This document shows positions 16,122 through 25,048 of a DNA stretch of 64,000 bases, piece by piece. Source of the DNA: Oceanisphaera sp. IT1-181. Its GTDB lineage: Bacteria; Pseudomonadota; Gammaproteobacteria; Enterobacterales; Aeromonadaceae. The notes beneath the pieces were generated by a model. It was not told the origin of the DNA. It worked only from the letters and a program-made list of their open reading frames with translations, and did not search any database. The position numbers and the translations under genes are program-made. The DNA lies in contig NZ_CP136856.1 in assembly GCF_033807535.1 (NCBI RefSeq), positions 1,297,001-1,361,000 on the forward strand. The letters are read 5' to 3'. Numbering within the stretch: the first letter of the stretch is position 1; each line of letters begins with the position of its first letter.

Positions 16122-16781
16122 TTAGTCACGGCTGAGACCGATCAGGCTCAGCAAGCTTAAGAAGATATTAAAGATAGAGACATACAAGGTCACGGCGGCC
16201 GAGATGTAGTTGCGCTCACCGCCATGAATTATGGCGCTGGTCTGCATCAAGATGGCACCGGATGAGAACAAAATAAACAGTGCACTCAAGGCTTGGCTTA
16301 AGGCGGGCAGCTGGAAGAAAATATTAGCCACTATCCCTACCAGCAACACCACAAAACCCGCCATCATCATGCCGCCTAAGAAAGACATGTCTTTCTTAGT
16401 GGTTAATACATAAGCGGACAAAGATAAGAAGGTAAGCGCGGTGCCGCCTAAGGCCAACATCACGGTTTCGGTACCACTGCTACTACTGAGGTAGTGATTA
16501 ATGATGGGACCTATGGTGTAACCCGTAAAAGCGGTAAAGGCGAAAATAAACAATAAGCCTAAGCTGCTATCACGATTTTTTTCGGTTAAGTACATCAGGC
16601 CATAAAAGCCGACCAAGGTAATAATCAGTCCTGGGCGGGGCAGGCCGAACATGGCACTGATACCGGCCGCTAAAGAGGCCACTACTAGCGTCATGCCGAG
16701 CAGCATATAAGTGTTACGTAGTACCTTATTAGTGGCCAACTCACTTGTTTGAGTGTGGGGTATCGAATTTTGGTAGCGCAT
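16122..16781 (-). CDS. yccA: YccA, Bax-inhibitor-1 family membrane protein
   Basis: The 219-residue inner-membrane protein has about seven hydrophobic helices and the length of E. coli YccA. It ends with the typical acidic/short tail after ISAAVTLYVSIFNIFLSLL, recognised in pieces as SAAVTLYVSIFN and FLSLLSLIG. YccA is a substrate and modulator of the FtsH protease and protects SecY from degradation. The tusE-(yccS)-yccA-tRNA-Ser order supports orthology. It is monocistronic with its own terminator. Confidence 0.95.
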   Translation of the reverse strand: MRYQNSIPHTQTSELATNKVLRNTYMLLGMTLVVASLAAGISAMFGLPRPGLIITLVGFYGLMYLTEKNRDSSLGLLFIFAFTAFTGYTIGPIINHYLSSSSGTETVMLALGGTALTFLSLSAYVLTTKKDMSFLGGMMMAGFVVLLVGIVANIFFQLPALSQALSALFILFSSGAILMQTSAIIHGGERNYISAAVTLYVSIFNIFLSLLSLIGLSRD

Positions 16782-17079
16782 AAAAGCTCCTTAAGCTCTA
16801 ACTGACTTATCGGTATGGTTAGCAGTGTAGACCTAATCTACGGCTGTTAAACAAAACCCATAATTATAAAAAAACATGAAAAAAGATATGTAATAAAACC
16901 ATGAAAGTATATTACTCTATTTGGACATAAGACGAGCGGCTTGTCGAGCCTTCTATATGAACGTTTGATACTGCATTGGCTGCGTACGCAGCAATTTGCG
17001 TGCTTTATGCGCACTTACTAATAAATTGTGATTTAGTGGTTTACAAGCGCCGTCTGCTTTGAGTAATATGCACGGCGTC

Positions 17080-17170
17080 GGAGGGGTGGCAGAGTGGTTG
17101 AATGCACCGGTCTTGAAAACCGGCATGGGTTTATAGCCCATCCAGGGTTCAAATCCCTGCTCCTCCGCCA
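17080..17170 (+). tRNA. serT: tRNA-Ser(UGA)
   Basis: A 91-nt class II tRNA with acceptor stem GGAGGGG/CTCCTCC, a long variable arm, T loop GGTTCAAATCC, and an encoded CCA end. The anticodon loop CTTGAAA gives anticodon TGA, reading UCA and related serine codons. It lies beside yccA as in E. coli. Confidence 0.98.
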
Positions 17171-17180
17171 TACAACTTAA

Positions 17181-17213
17181 AAGCCCGCTGCGTTAACACG
17201 CAGCGGGCTTTTT
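17181..17213 (+). terminator. Terminator after tRNA-Ser
   Basis: GCCCGCTGCGT-TAAC-ACGCAGCGGGC followed by five T. Confidence 0.95.
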
Positions 17214-17269
17214 GCATTAATAGGTTTTTGAATTTTCTAATTTCAATCGACCCTTTTAGAGACTTAAGC

Positions 17270-17989
17270 ATGGATATACTGCTCAGCACACCGGATTATG
17301 TGGTGATCAATAAACCCGCCGGCATTGGCATGCACCAAGAAGCGGATGAGCCCGGTATAGTGCGCTTGCTGAGCGAACAATTGGGTGAGGCTGTGTATCC
17401 CGTGCATCGCCTAGATAAAGTCACCACTGGCGTGTTATTGCTGGCGCGCCAACCCCAAGCCAATCGAGAGCTCAGCTTGCAGTTTGCCGAGCGTAAGGTT
17501 GGCAAGTGTTACTTGGCGCTCTCGGCGAGTAAGCCCAGTAAAAAGCAGGGCCTGATCAAAGGCGACATGGAAAAAGCCCGCGGTGGCAGCTGGAAGCTCA
17601 GCCGTAGCCTGCTTAATCCGGCCATTACTCGTTTTAATAGCTGTTTATTAGGCGATGCTTTGTTGGGTGATCGTTTATTGGCCACTCCCTTGCGCGGTTT
17701 CTTACTGCAACCCCTCACCGGTAAGACTCATCAATTGCGCGTGGCACTTAAAAGCCAAGCCAGTCCGATATTAGGCGATGCCCGCTATGGTGGCATGGCC
17801 TCTGACCGTGTTTATTTGCATGCTTGGCAGCTACGTTTTAGTTATCAAGGTGAGCAAATCTGCGTACGTGCCCCTTTAAACGTTGGCGAGCATTTTTTGC
17901 GCCACGCAGATCAATTAACCCAATGGGCAGAAAGTATGCTCGATACTCCCCGCCCTAGCAGCACTCCCAGCCCTACGATTGCCGCCTAA
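17270..17989 (+). CDS. RluA-family pseudouridine synthase
   Basis: The 239-residue protein has the RluA-family core: VVINKPAGIGMHQE, the catalytic HRLDKVTTGVLLLAR (the Asp is the nucleophile), LTGKTHQLRVAL, and ILGDARYGG. It isomerises uridine to pseudouridine in rRNA or tRNA. It has no N-terminal S4 domain and resembles the small family known as TIGR01621. The target base cannot be read from sequence. The start at 17270 is chosen at MDILLSTPDY; the 14 residues upstream look like intergenic DNA. The C-terminus has a Pro/Ser-rich tail. Confidence 0.85.
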   Translation: MDILLSTPDYVVINKPAGIGMHQEADEPGIVRLLSEQLGEAVYPVHRLDKVTTGVLLLARQPQANRELSLQFAERKVGKCYLALSASKPSKKQGLIKGDMEKARGGSWKLSRSLLNPAITRFNSCLLGDALLGDRLLATPLRGFLLQPLTGKTHQLRVALKSQASPILGDARYGGMASDRVYLHAWQLRFSYQGEQICVRAPLNVGEHFLRHADQLTQWAESMLDTPRPSSTPSPTIAA

Positions 17990-18078
17990 TACTGCTCGCC
18001 ATCTTTAAGCTAATAGAAACGGCTCAGTCTATGTTTGTTGATGGGCTTACTTATATAGTTATGCGAGGAGAGTAGGGC

Positions 18079-18783
18079 ATGCAGTACTGGATAATGGGTG
18101 CGGGTGGTATTGGATGTGCGCTAACCGAAGCGCTTGCAGCGCGGGGCGATGATGTGCTGCTGCTTAGCCGCACGCGGCCCAAGTTGTCGGATTTGGCTTG
18201 GCCACAAACGAAGTGGCACGCGGTAGATAATACTAACGCCAGCGCCTTGGCGGAGATCTGCAATCAATATCCTTTGCCCGATACGGTGATCAATACGTTA
18301 GGCATGCTGCAGCAAGCAGACCAAACGCCGGAAAAACGCCTCGAGCAAGTGACTGAAACCGCATTCAATAACAGCCTACACATTAATACTTGGCCTACGC
18401 TGGCCATGGCGCAATACCTTTCCACGCGTTTAACCCGTACCCATGCGCTGCACTTTGCTGCCTTATCAGCACGGGTGGGCAGTATCAGTGATAATCGTGC
18501 CGGCGGATGGTATAGCTATCGCATCAGTAAGGCGGCGCTGAACATGGCCATTAAAACCATCAGCATCGAGTGGCAACGCCGTTTCCCTCACGCTTATATA
18601 GTGGGATTGCATCCGGGTACGGTCGCCACCGAGTTATCCGCTCCGTTCAGAGCAGGCTTGAGCGAGGGGCAATTGCACACACCTTTGCAGGCGGCGGCAC
18701 ATTTACTGCAGGTGTTAGATGGCTTAACGGCTGAACAGTCGGGGCGAATATGGGCGTGGGATGGCCAAGAAGTGCTGCCTTAA
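18079..18783 (+). CDS. Short-chain dehydrogenase/reductase, C-factor-like
   Basis: The 234-residue Rossmann protein begins MQYWIMGAGGIGCAL, a GxGxxG nucleotide site shorter than the usual TGxxxGIG. The catalytic set is present: Ser in HFAALSARVGS and Tyr/Lys in WYSYRISK. GLHPGTVATELS follows, as in CsgA/C-factor-like SDRs. The substrate is unknown and the usual NAD(P) preference cannot be judged. GAGGAGAG lies before the ATG. It stands alone, followed by 673 bp of repeat-rich DNA. Confidence 0.85.
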   Translation: MQYWIMGAGGIGCALTEALAARGDDVLLLSRTRPKLSDLAWPQTKWHAVDNTNASALAEICNQYPLPDTVINTLGMLQQADQTPEKRLEQVTETAFNNSLHINTWPTLAMAQYLSTRLTRTHALHFAALSARVGSISDNRAGGWYSYRISKAALNMAIKTISIEWQRRFPHAYIVGLHPGTVATELSAPFRAGLSEGQLHTPLQAAAHLLQVLDGLTAEQSGRIWAWDGQEVLP

Positions 18784-18814
18784 ACAGTACGTCATGGCGA
18801 ATAAAGATTAAAGA

Positions 18815-18859
18815 ATTTTTGCCACGGAAGAACACGGAACGCACGGAAAAATAGAGATA
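18815..18859 (+). repeat. CCACGGAA-family dispersed repeat
   Basis: TTTTTGCCACGGAAGAACACGGAA then GCACGGAAAAATAGAGAT, given in pieces. Related copies lie at 48664, 48801 (inverted), 60211 (inverted) and 62660 (inverted). Confidence 0.65.
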
Positions 18860-19030
18860 AGAGCGAAAAAGTTTTGATCGGTGAGTGTAAGGCAATATCG
18901 ACCTCAGTCGTGATCCTGGCTAAAACCTAATCGGCACGGTTTGATACCGGCCTTAAATTTTTCGACTCAGGCCACCAAATAACGGGGTGGGCTATAACTC
19001 TAATATATGTCCAAGGCCGAGTTAACGATA

Positions 19031-19334
19031 CCTTATTACCCACAAAGCTCAGCTATGTTTCAGTAAATTCAGCATCAATGAATTCAATAGGTTACAGAGA
19101 GGTGCCGCATCTTCGGCAAGAATATGAGGCTCAGTTTGGTATTTTGACCTTGTAGGGGCCCGTCTCTTCGGCGAAGAGGACTTCGGCCCGGTCTGGTGTT
19201 TTGGTTTAAATCTAAACCTCAGTAACAGCCAGCAGAGCTGGCCTGCCGAAGTCCTCTTTATTAAAGAGACGGGGCAGCTACGAAGAACAAACCGAAACAG
19301 GGTGCATTATGGCTGAGGTTCATACGTAATCAGG
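19031..19334 (+). repeat. MITE-like element family B, copy 1
   Basis: 304 bp from CCTTATTACCCA to GTAATCAGG. The conserved left end reads CTCAGCTATGTTTCAG and the right end GGTGCATTATGGCTGAGG. The interior holds a REP-like module pair (19151 and about 19235-19275). Other copies lie at 26181 and 42513. No ORF. Confidence 0.7.
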
Positions 19335-19350
19335 TAACGATATAACTTTC

Positions 19351-19394
19351 AAAAAAGGCGCAACACCCAAAACTGTGGGTGTTGCGCCTTTTTT
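19351..19394 (-). terminator. Terminator of ribA (symmetrical)
   Basis: AAAAAGGCGCAACACCCA paired with TGGGTGTTGCGCC, then six T. Confidence 0.95.
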
Positions 19395-19456
19395 AACTTA
19401 AGGTCGTTAGTGCCTAATGACTAACTTAATCAGGCTTAACGCTTAACGGCGAACCA

Positions 19457-20050
19457 TTAGTCTTTAAACATATGACCCAGCTTGCCGGCCTTAGTATCTA
19501 AATAGTGCTCATTGAAGGGGTTGCGACCTTCTTCTAATGGCACGCGCTCGGTAACCTCAATGCCAAAGCTTTCCAGCGCGGTGACTTTGCGCGGATTATT
19601 GGTCATTAATTGCATCTGTTTAACACCTAAATCGTGCAGCATGTCGGCACAAATGGTGTAGTCACGCATGTCCGCGTCAAAGCCAAGCTCAACGTTGGCT
19701 TCTACGGTGTCTTTACCTTGGTCTTGCAGATTATAGGCGCTGATTTTATTGAGTAAACCAATACCGCGGCCTTCTTGGCGTACATATAGCAGTACACCAC
19801 GGCCTTCTTTAGCAATGCGCTCCATGGCAGCTTGCAGCTGAAAGCCACAGTCGCAACGCAGGCTAAACAGCGCATCACCGGTTAAGCATTCTGAATGAAT
19901 GCGACCCAATACCGGCAGGTTGTCGTCTAGGGTCCCCATAACGAGGGCGGCATGATCTTTACCTGTGCCTTTTTCTTCAAAACCGATCAGGGTAAAGGTG
20001 CCCCAGCGGGTCGGCAGCTTTGAGTTTGCCATCCGGGTAACACTGCTCAT
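19457..20050 (-). CDS. ribA: GTP cyclohydrolase II RibA
   Basis: The 197-residue enzyme opens GTP to the pyrimidine precursor of riboflavin. Zinc ligands are C55, C66 and C68 in HSECLTGDALFSLRCDCGFQ. The GTP-binding YVRQEGRGIGLLNK and LMTNNPRK segments are intact. It is a stand-alone RibA without a RibB domain, like E. coli. The start has GAGGAA upstream. It is monocistronic, divergent from cmk, and has a strong terminator. Confidence 0.97.
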   Translation of the reverse strand: MSSVTRMANSKLPTRWGTFTLIGFEEKGTGKDHAALVMGTLDDNLPVLGRIHSECLTGDALFSLRCDCGFQLQAAMERIAKEGRGVLLYVRQEGRGIGLLNKISAYNLQDQGKDTVEANVELGFDADMRDYTICADMLHDLGVKQMQLMTNNPRKVTALESFGIEVTERVPLEEGRNPFNEHYLDTKAGKLGHMFKD

Positions 20051-20289
20051 GGCGTTCCTCTTTAGTTATTAAGATGAAGTTAGTTATCAAGTAACAAAAA
20101 AATGGCGTTCATTGTAAAGCGGAAGTGCAGACAGGTATAGGCGCAATGTAGGGCAAGTGCTTGAGCGTATAGATTTTGTGCGGTAAAAAATGGTAATTGC
20201 TGCATTTTAACTATCGATTTAGGTATACTGCCGCCCATATAGCACCAGATTAAACGCGTGCTCAAGCCGATGATTTACTGGAGAAAGCC

Positions 20290-20985
20290 ATGACAGAACA
20301 AGCACCCGTCATTACCGTGGATGGCCCCGGAGGGGCGGGTAAAGGCACGCTTTGCCAATTGCTGGCTGAAAAAATGCAATGGCAACTGCTCGACTCGGGC
20401 GCCATTTATCGGGTGTTGGCATTGGCTGCCCTGCACCATAATGTGGCGCTTGAGGATGAAGCGGGATTAGTACCGCTTGCGGCCTACTTAGATGTGCAAT
20501 TTCCGGTGTTAGATGGTCATGTAAAAACGATTTTAGAAGGCGAGGACGTGTCTCATGCGATCCGCACCGAACAAATGGGCAGCGCGGCCAGCAAAGTAGC
20601 GGCTTTTCCTCGCGTACGTGAGGCTTTACTGCGCCGTCAGCGTGCTTTTCGGGTGGCGCCTGGCTTGATTGCCGATGGCCGAGACATGGGCACTGTGGTT
20701 TTTCCTGATGCACAGGTGAAAATTTTTCTTGATGCCAGCGCCGAAGAAAGGGCCCAACGCCGTCTTCTACAGTTGCAAGATAAGGGCTTTGATGTTAGTT
20801 TTGACCGTCTTTTAAGCGAAATTCAAGCGCGTGACGATCGAGACCGTAATCGGGCCACTGCGCCTTTGAAAGCGGCAGATGATGCCTTAGTGATTGATTC
20901 AACAAATTTATCTATCACGCAAGTGCTGGATAAAGTGCTGAGTCATACTAAAGTTAATATCGTAGGTCTTCAGGTAACGGATTAA
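20290..20985 (+). CDS. cmk: Cytidylate kinase Cmk
   Basis: The 231-residue enzyme phosphorylates CMP and dCMP. The P-loop GPGGAGKGT is at residues 12-20; the CMP-specific DSGAIYR, DGRDMGTVVFPDA and DDRDRNR segments are present. GGAGAAAG precedes the ATG. It is the first gene of the conserved cmk-rpsA-ihfB cluster; a 162-bp leader separates it from rpsA. Confidence 0.97.
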   Translation: MTEQAPVITVDGPGGAGKGTLCQLLAEKMQWQLLDSGAIYRVLALAALHHNVALEDEAGLVPLAAYLDVQFPVLDGHVKTILEGEDVSHAIRTEQMGSAASKVAAFPRVREALLRRQRAFRVAPGLIADGRDMGTVVFPDAQVKIFLDASAEERAQRRLLQLQDKGFDVSFDRLLSEIQARDDRDRNRATAPLKAADDALVIDSTNLSITQVLDKVLSHTKVNIVGLQVTD

Positions 20986-21029
20986 ACCGTATCGGTTTAC
21001 TCGCTTAAAATAGATTTGAAAACAATACG

Positions 21030-21147
21030 TTAAGTCAAGATGGTCTTGACTCTGCCCGTGCCAAGGATGGAACGGGTCTATGCTAATCACCCCTAAGGTG
21101 CGGGATTGCCCTTTGGATGTTCAACCTAAAAAGTGTATTCATTAAAT
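21030..21147 (+). promoter_or_regulatory. rpsA leader hairpins
   Basis: The leader has AGTCAAGA/TCTTGACT (21033-21051) and CCCGT/ACGGG with a GGATGG loop (21055-21076). No Shine-Dalgarno sequence precedes the rpsA ATG. In E. coli a folded rpsA leader without a strong SD allows S1 autoregulation; the same is inferred here. Confidence 0.5.
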
Positions 21148-22818
21148 ATGATTGAATCTTTTGCTCAACTCTTTGAAGAGTCTCTGAAAGAATTGGAAAC
21201 CCGTCCGGGTTCCATTGTTAAAGGTACTGTAATTGCTATCGAGAACGGTATCGTTCTGGTAGATGCAGGCCTGAAGTCTGAATCCGCTATCCCTGTAGAT
21301 CAGTTCAAAAACGCTCAGGGCGAGTTGGAAGTCAGCGTTGGTGACGTCGTAGACGTAGCACTGGACGCGGTAGAAGACGGTTTCGGTGAGACTCTGCTTT
21401 CCCGCGAAAAGGCAAAACGCCACGAATCTTGGATCCAATTGGAAAAAGCCTACGAAGATCAGGAAACCGTTATCGGTGTGATCAACGGCAAGGTAAAAGG
21501 TGGTTTCACCGTAGAAGTGAACACTATCCGTGCTTTCCTGCCAGGTTCATTGGTTGACGTACGTCCAGTACGCGATACCTTGCATTTGGAAGGTAAAGAG
21601 CTTGAGTTCAAAGTCATCAAGTTGGATCAAAAGCGCAACAACGTAGTTGTTTCTCGTCGTGCTGTTATCGAAACTGAAAACAGTGTTGAACGTGAGCAGT
21701 TGCTTGAGAACCTGCAAGAAGGTCAAGAAGTTAAGGGTATCGTTAAGAACCTGACCGATTACGGTGCTTTCGTTGACTTGGGTGGCGTAGATGGTCTGCT
21801 GCACATCACTGATATGGCTTGGAAGCGCGTTAAGCACCCAAGCGAGATCGTGAACGTGGGTGACGAAATCAACGTTAAAGTATTGAAGTTCGACCGTGAG
21901 CGCACTCGTGTGTCTCTGGGCCTGAAGCAGTTAGGTGCCGATCCTTGGGTTGATATCGCTAACCGTTACCCAGAAAGCACTCGTCTGTCTGGCCGTGTAA
22001 CTAACCTGACTGACTACGGCTGCTTCGTGGAAATCGAAGAAGGCGTTGAAGGCCTGGTACACGTGTCTGAAATGGACTGGACCAACAAGAACATCCACCC
22101 ATCTAAAGTGGTTTCTGTTGGCGACAGCGTAGACGTGATGGTGTTGGATATCGACGAAGAACGTCGTCGTATCTCTCTGGGTCTGAAGCAGTGCAAATCT
22201 AACCCATGGCAGCTGTTTGCGGAAACCCACAACAAGGGTGACCGTGTTTCCGGTAAGATCAAGTCAATCACTGACTTCGGTATCTTCATCGGTCTGGACG
22301 GCGGCATCGACGGTCTGGTTCACTTGTCAGACATCTCTTGGAGCGCCGGCGAAGAAGCCGTTCGTGAATTCAAGAAAGGCGACGAAATTGACGCCGTGGT
22401 TCTGCAAGTTGATCCAGAGCGCGAGCGCATCAGCCTGGGCGTGAAGCAAATCGACGAAGACCCATTTAACAAGTACTTAGCTGATGTTAAGAAAGGTGCT
22501 ATCGTTAAGGGTACTATCACCGCCGTTGATGCTAAAGGCGCAGTAGTAGAGATGGAAGAAGGCGTGGAAGGTTATGTCCGCGTTGCTGATATCTCTCGCG
22601 ACCGTATCGAAGACGCATCTACTGTATTAACAGTGGGTGAAGAAATCGAAGCACGCTTTATGGGTGTGGATCGCAAGAACCGTACTTTAAGCTTGTCTAT
22701 CCGTGCGAAAGACGAAGCTGAAGATAAAGTCGTTCTGGATAACATTAACCAACAACAGCCAGAAGATGTTGGTTTAAGTGCAATGGCTGAAGCCTTCAAG
22801 GCAGCCAAAGGCGAATAA
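21148..22818 (+). CDS. rpsA: 30S ribosomal protein S1
   Basis: The 556-residue protein binds mRNA on the small subunit and is almost collinear with E. coli S1. It has six S1/OB domains, seen as repeated DYGAFVDLGG, DYGCFVEIEEG and DFGIFIGLDGG segments, and ends MAEAFKAAKGE. The start at 21148 (MIESFAQLFEES) fits the family; a GTG 15 bp upstream is unlikely. Codon choice is strongly biased, as expected for a highly expressed gene. It lies between cmk and ihfB, as in E. coli. Confidence 0.98.
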   Translation: MIESFAQLFEESLKELETRPGSIVKGTVIAIENGIVLVDAGLKSESAIPVDQFKNAQGELEVSVGDVVDVALDAVEDGFGETLLSREKAKRHESWIQLEKAYEDQETVIGVINGKVKGGFTVEVNTIRAFLPGSLVDVRPVRDTLHLEGKELEFKVIKLDQKRNNVVVSRRAVIETENSVEREQLLENLQEGQEVKGIVKNLTDYGAFVDLGGVDGLLHITDMAWKRVKHPSEIVNVGDEINVKVLKFDRERTRVSLGLKQLGADPWVDIANRYPESTRLSGRVTNLTDYGCFVEIEEGVEGLVHVSEMDWTNKNIHPSKVVSVGDSVDVMVLDIDEERRRISLGLKQCKSNPWQLFAETHNKGDRVSGKIKSITDFGIFIGLDGGIDGLVHLSDISWSAGEEAVREFKKGDEIDAVVLQVDPERERISLGVKQIDEDPFNKYLADVKKGAIVKGTITAVDAKGAVVEMEEGVEGYVRVADISRDRIEDASTVLTVGEEIEARFMGVDRKNRTLSLSIRAKDEAEDKVVLDNINQQQPEDVGLSAMAEAFKAAKGE

Positions 22819-22831
22819 GCCTATCCGAATG

Positions 22832-22859
22832 TAAAAGGGGGCCTTCGCGGCCCCTTTTT
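22832..22859 (+). terminator. Terminator/attenuator between rpsA and ihfB
   Basis: AAAAGGGGGCC-TTCGC-GGCCCCTTTTT. It may let part of transcription reach ihfB, as in relatives. Confidence 0.88.
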
Positions 22860-22886
22860 GTTGTGTGCTGATCAGGAGAACAGAGA

Positions 22887-23168
22887 ATGACTAAATCCGA
22901 TCTTATTGAAAGACTGTCTGAGCAATACAGCCATCTTGCTGCTAAAGACGTAGAAAGCGCCATTAAAGAAATTCTTGAACAAATGTCTGCCAGCCTTGAG
23001 GGCGGGGATCGCATTGAAATCCGTGGCTTTGGTAGTTTTTCATTACATTACCGAGCACCGCGCCAAGGCCGTAATCCTAAAACCGGCGAAAAGGTGGAGT
23101 TAACCGGTAAACATGTGCCGCATTTCAAACCCGGTAAAGAATTACGCGAGCGTGTTAACCCTAGCTAA
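22887..23168 (+). CDS. ihfB: Integration host factor subunit beta
   Basis: The 93-residue DNA-bending protein belongs to the HU/IHF family. RIEIRGFGSFSLHYRAPRQGRNPKTGE carries the GFGSF core and the beta-arm with the intercalating proline (RNPKTG). It pairs with IhfA. AGGAGAACAGAG precedes the ATG. It follows rpsA after an intrinsic terminator, matching enteric gene order. Confidence 0.97.
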   Translation: MTKSDLIERLSEQYSHLAAKDVESAIKEILEQMSASLEGGDRIEIRGFGSFSLHYRAPRQGRNPKTGEKVELTGKHVPHFKPGKELRERVNPS

Positions 23169-23346
23169 TCGTTGTTTGTTATTTTGGTCGGACGATTGAG
23201 TCTGACGGCTTAGCCTATATCAGGCAAGCTTGCTCATTTAACGGTTAAGACAGAGCGCTGTATCACTTTTACAGTAACTCGACTGGCAGGCATACGGTTT
23301 TTCCGTGATAATGCGGGTACTAAAATCATAAAGTTGAGAGGGTTAC

Positions 23347-23634
23347 GTGAAGATAATTATTGGCCTCATTATTTTAGCCATATTGTTTGCCGTGGGCATT
23401 ACACTCGGTACCCAAAACGATCAGCTGGTTCAGGTTAACTACCTGCTAGCACAAGGCGAATATCGTCTTTCTTCATTATTGGCAGTTATTTTTGTTGCGG
23501 GCTTTGTTATTGGCTGGCTGGTATTTAGTTTGGTGTTACTGCGCCTTAAGATGAACAACAAAGGTTTGCATAAAAAAGTTGAGCGCCAACAAAGAGAGTT
23601 AGCGGAGCTTAGGGCCTTGCCCATTAAGGATTAA
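23347..23634 (+). CDS. lapA: Lipopolysaccharide assembly protein LapA
   Basis: The 95-residue inner-membrane protein has two hydrophobic helices (about residues 2-20 and 42-66) and a basic coiled-coil tail. This is the DUF1049 layout of E. coli LapA (YciS). With LapB it helps control LpxC turnover by FtsH. The start is a GTG, supported by GAGAGGG seven bases upstream. It is 8 bp from lapB, so the two are co-transcribed. Confidence 0.93.
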   Translation: MKIIIGLIILAILFAVGITLGTQNDQLVQVNYLLAQGEYRLSSLLAVIFVAGFVIGWLVFSLVLLRLKMNNKGLHKKVERQQRELAELRALPIKD

Positions 23635-23642
23635 CAAGCTTT

Positions 23643-24812
23643 ATGCTGGAACTGTTATTTCTGCTTCTACCCGTCGCGGCGGCTTATGGCTGGTACATGG
23701 GGCGCAGAGGAGTTCGGCAGGATGCTCAAAAAAAATCCAATCATTTTTCCCGGCAATACGTTGCCGGGTTAAATTTCTTGCTGTCTGATGAACCGGACAA
23801 AGCCGTTGACCTTTTTATTCAGCTGTTGCAAGTTGACAGTGAAACCATAGAAACCCACCTTGCCCTCGGTAACCTGTTTCGGTCCCGAGGTGAAGTTGAT
23901 CGCGCAATTCGCATTCATCAAAACTTAGTGGCACGGCCTAATCTTTTGTGGGAGCAACGCCATTTAGCGATGCTGGAATTAGCGCGCGACTTCTTAGCCG
24001 CCGGTTTGTTAGACAGAGCCGAGCATATTTTATTAGAGCTAAAAAGCGACCCAGATTATCAAGAAGAAGCCTTAGACTTGCTGTTAGTTATCTATCAGCA
24101 GCTTAAAGATTGGGAACACGCCATTGTCATTGCAGAGCGTTTAAAAAAGCGCCAAGGATTAAAAGCGCTTACGCTGATTGGTCATTTTCATTGTGAACTT
24201 GCAGAGCTGCAATGGCGCAAACAAGACGCTAAAGGTGCCATTAGTCAGTTAAAAAAAGCGCTCAAGGCCGACTCCGGATGCGTAAGAGCCAACATACGGC
24301 TAGGCGCGCTTTATATGCAGCAGCAACTTTGGTCTCAGGCTCTTGTGCACCTGCTACAAGTCACCGAGCAAGATGCGGGCTTTATGAGTGAGGTATTGCG
24401 CCCATTGCAGCAGTGTTATCAGCAATTAGATAATGAAGCCGAGTTTGTGCGCCAGTTGCATTTGTGGGTTGGCGAAGACAGTGGTGCCAGTGCGGTATTA
24501 ATGCTGTCCGATTATGTAGCAGAGGGCCAAGGCTCCCTCGCGGCGGAGCAAATGGTGTTATCGCAATTACAACGCCATCCGACCATGAAAGGCTTTCATC
24601 GCTTAATGTCTTATCAAACCCATAATGCGGAGCAAGGGCGGGCGCGTGAAAGCTTAAATATGCTCAGTAATTTGGTCGCAGAACAAATGAAATTAAAACC
24701 CAGCCATCAATGTAGCCAGTGCGGATTTTCAACGCGCTCTTTATTTTGGCAATGCCCATCTTGTAAACAATGGGGCAGCATTAGACCCGTACGTGGTTTA
24801 GATGGGGAGTAA
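23643..24812 (+). CDS. lapB: Lipopolysaccharide assembly protein LapB
   Basis: The 389-residue protein has one N-terminal membrane helix (LLFLLLPVAAAYGWY), a long TPR superhelix, and a C-terminal rubredoxin-like zinc/iron site, CSQC...CPSC. This is the architecture of E. coli LapB (YciM). It recruits LpxC to FtsH and so limits lipid A synthesis. It is translationally close to lapA and precedes pyrF, as in E. coli, although 236 bp with a REP-like hairpin separates it from pyrF. Confidence 0.96.
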   Translation: MLELLFLLLPVAAAYGWYMGRRGVRQDAQKKSNHFSRQYVAGLNFLLSDEPDKAVDLFIQLLQVDSETIETHLALGNLFRSRGEVDRAIRIHQNLVARPNLLWEQRHLAMLELARDFLAAGLLDRAEHILLELKSDPDYQEEALDLLLVIYQQLKDWEHAIVIAERLKKRQGLKALTLIGHFHCELAELQWRKQDAKGAISQLKKALKADSGCVRANIRLGALYMQQQLWSQALVHLLQVTEQDAGFMSEVLRPLQQCYQQLDNEAEFVRQLHLWVGEDSGASAVLMLSDYVAEGQGSLAAEQMVLSQLQRHPTMKGFHRLMSYQTHNAEQGRARESLNMLSNLVAEQMKLKPSHQCSQCGFSTRSLFWQCPSCKQWGSIRPVRGLDGE

Positions 24813-24863
24813 GCTGCTAGCTGTAAGCTGTAAGCTGGAAGCTAAAAGAAAACCGATGTTTTT

Positions 24864-24893
24864 CGTAGTGTCGAATTTATTCGACCGCTGTAG
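24864..24893. repeat. Solitary REP-like hairpin
   Basis: GTAGTGTCGAATTTATTCGACCGC, given as arms GTCGAA and TTCGAC around TTTA. It shares the TGTAG/TTTATTC layout of the REP-like family. Confidence 0.5.
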
Positions 24894-25048
24894 AAAGAGT
24901 AGCTGGAAGCGTAAAACACCGTTTTTTGCCGTCTTATCGGACTTGCTCCGGTATCTTTATTCTGTGTTAGCAGTGGCTAAACGCTTATAGCTGATGGTTT
25001 ACCGCTGCTCGTAGGACTTAATACTTAAAAACTGAAAGGTAACTTGGT

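Larger units (their letters stand above)
18784..19456. other. SDR-ribA convergent intergenic region
   Basis: 673 bp without a gene. It holds a CCACGGAA-family repeat, MITE-like family B copy 1, and the ribA terminator. Confidence 0.7.

Noticed and set aside
24802..24990. 62-residue ORF overlapping the end of lapB
   Set aside because: It spans a REP-like hairpin and lacks a ribosome-binding site; most likely a chance frame.
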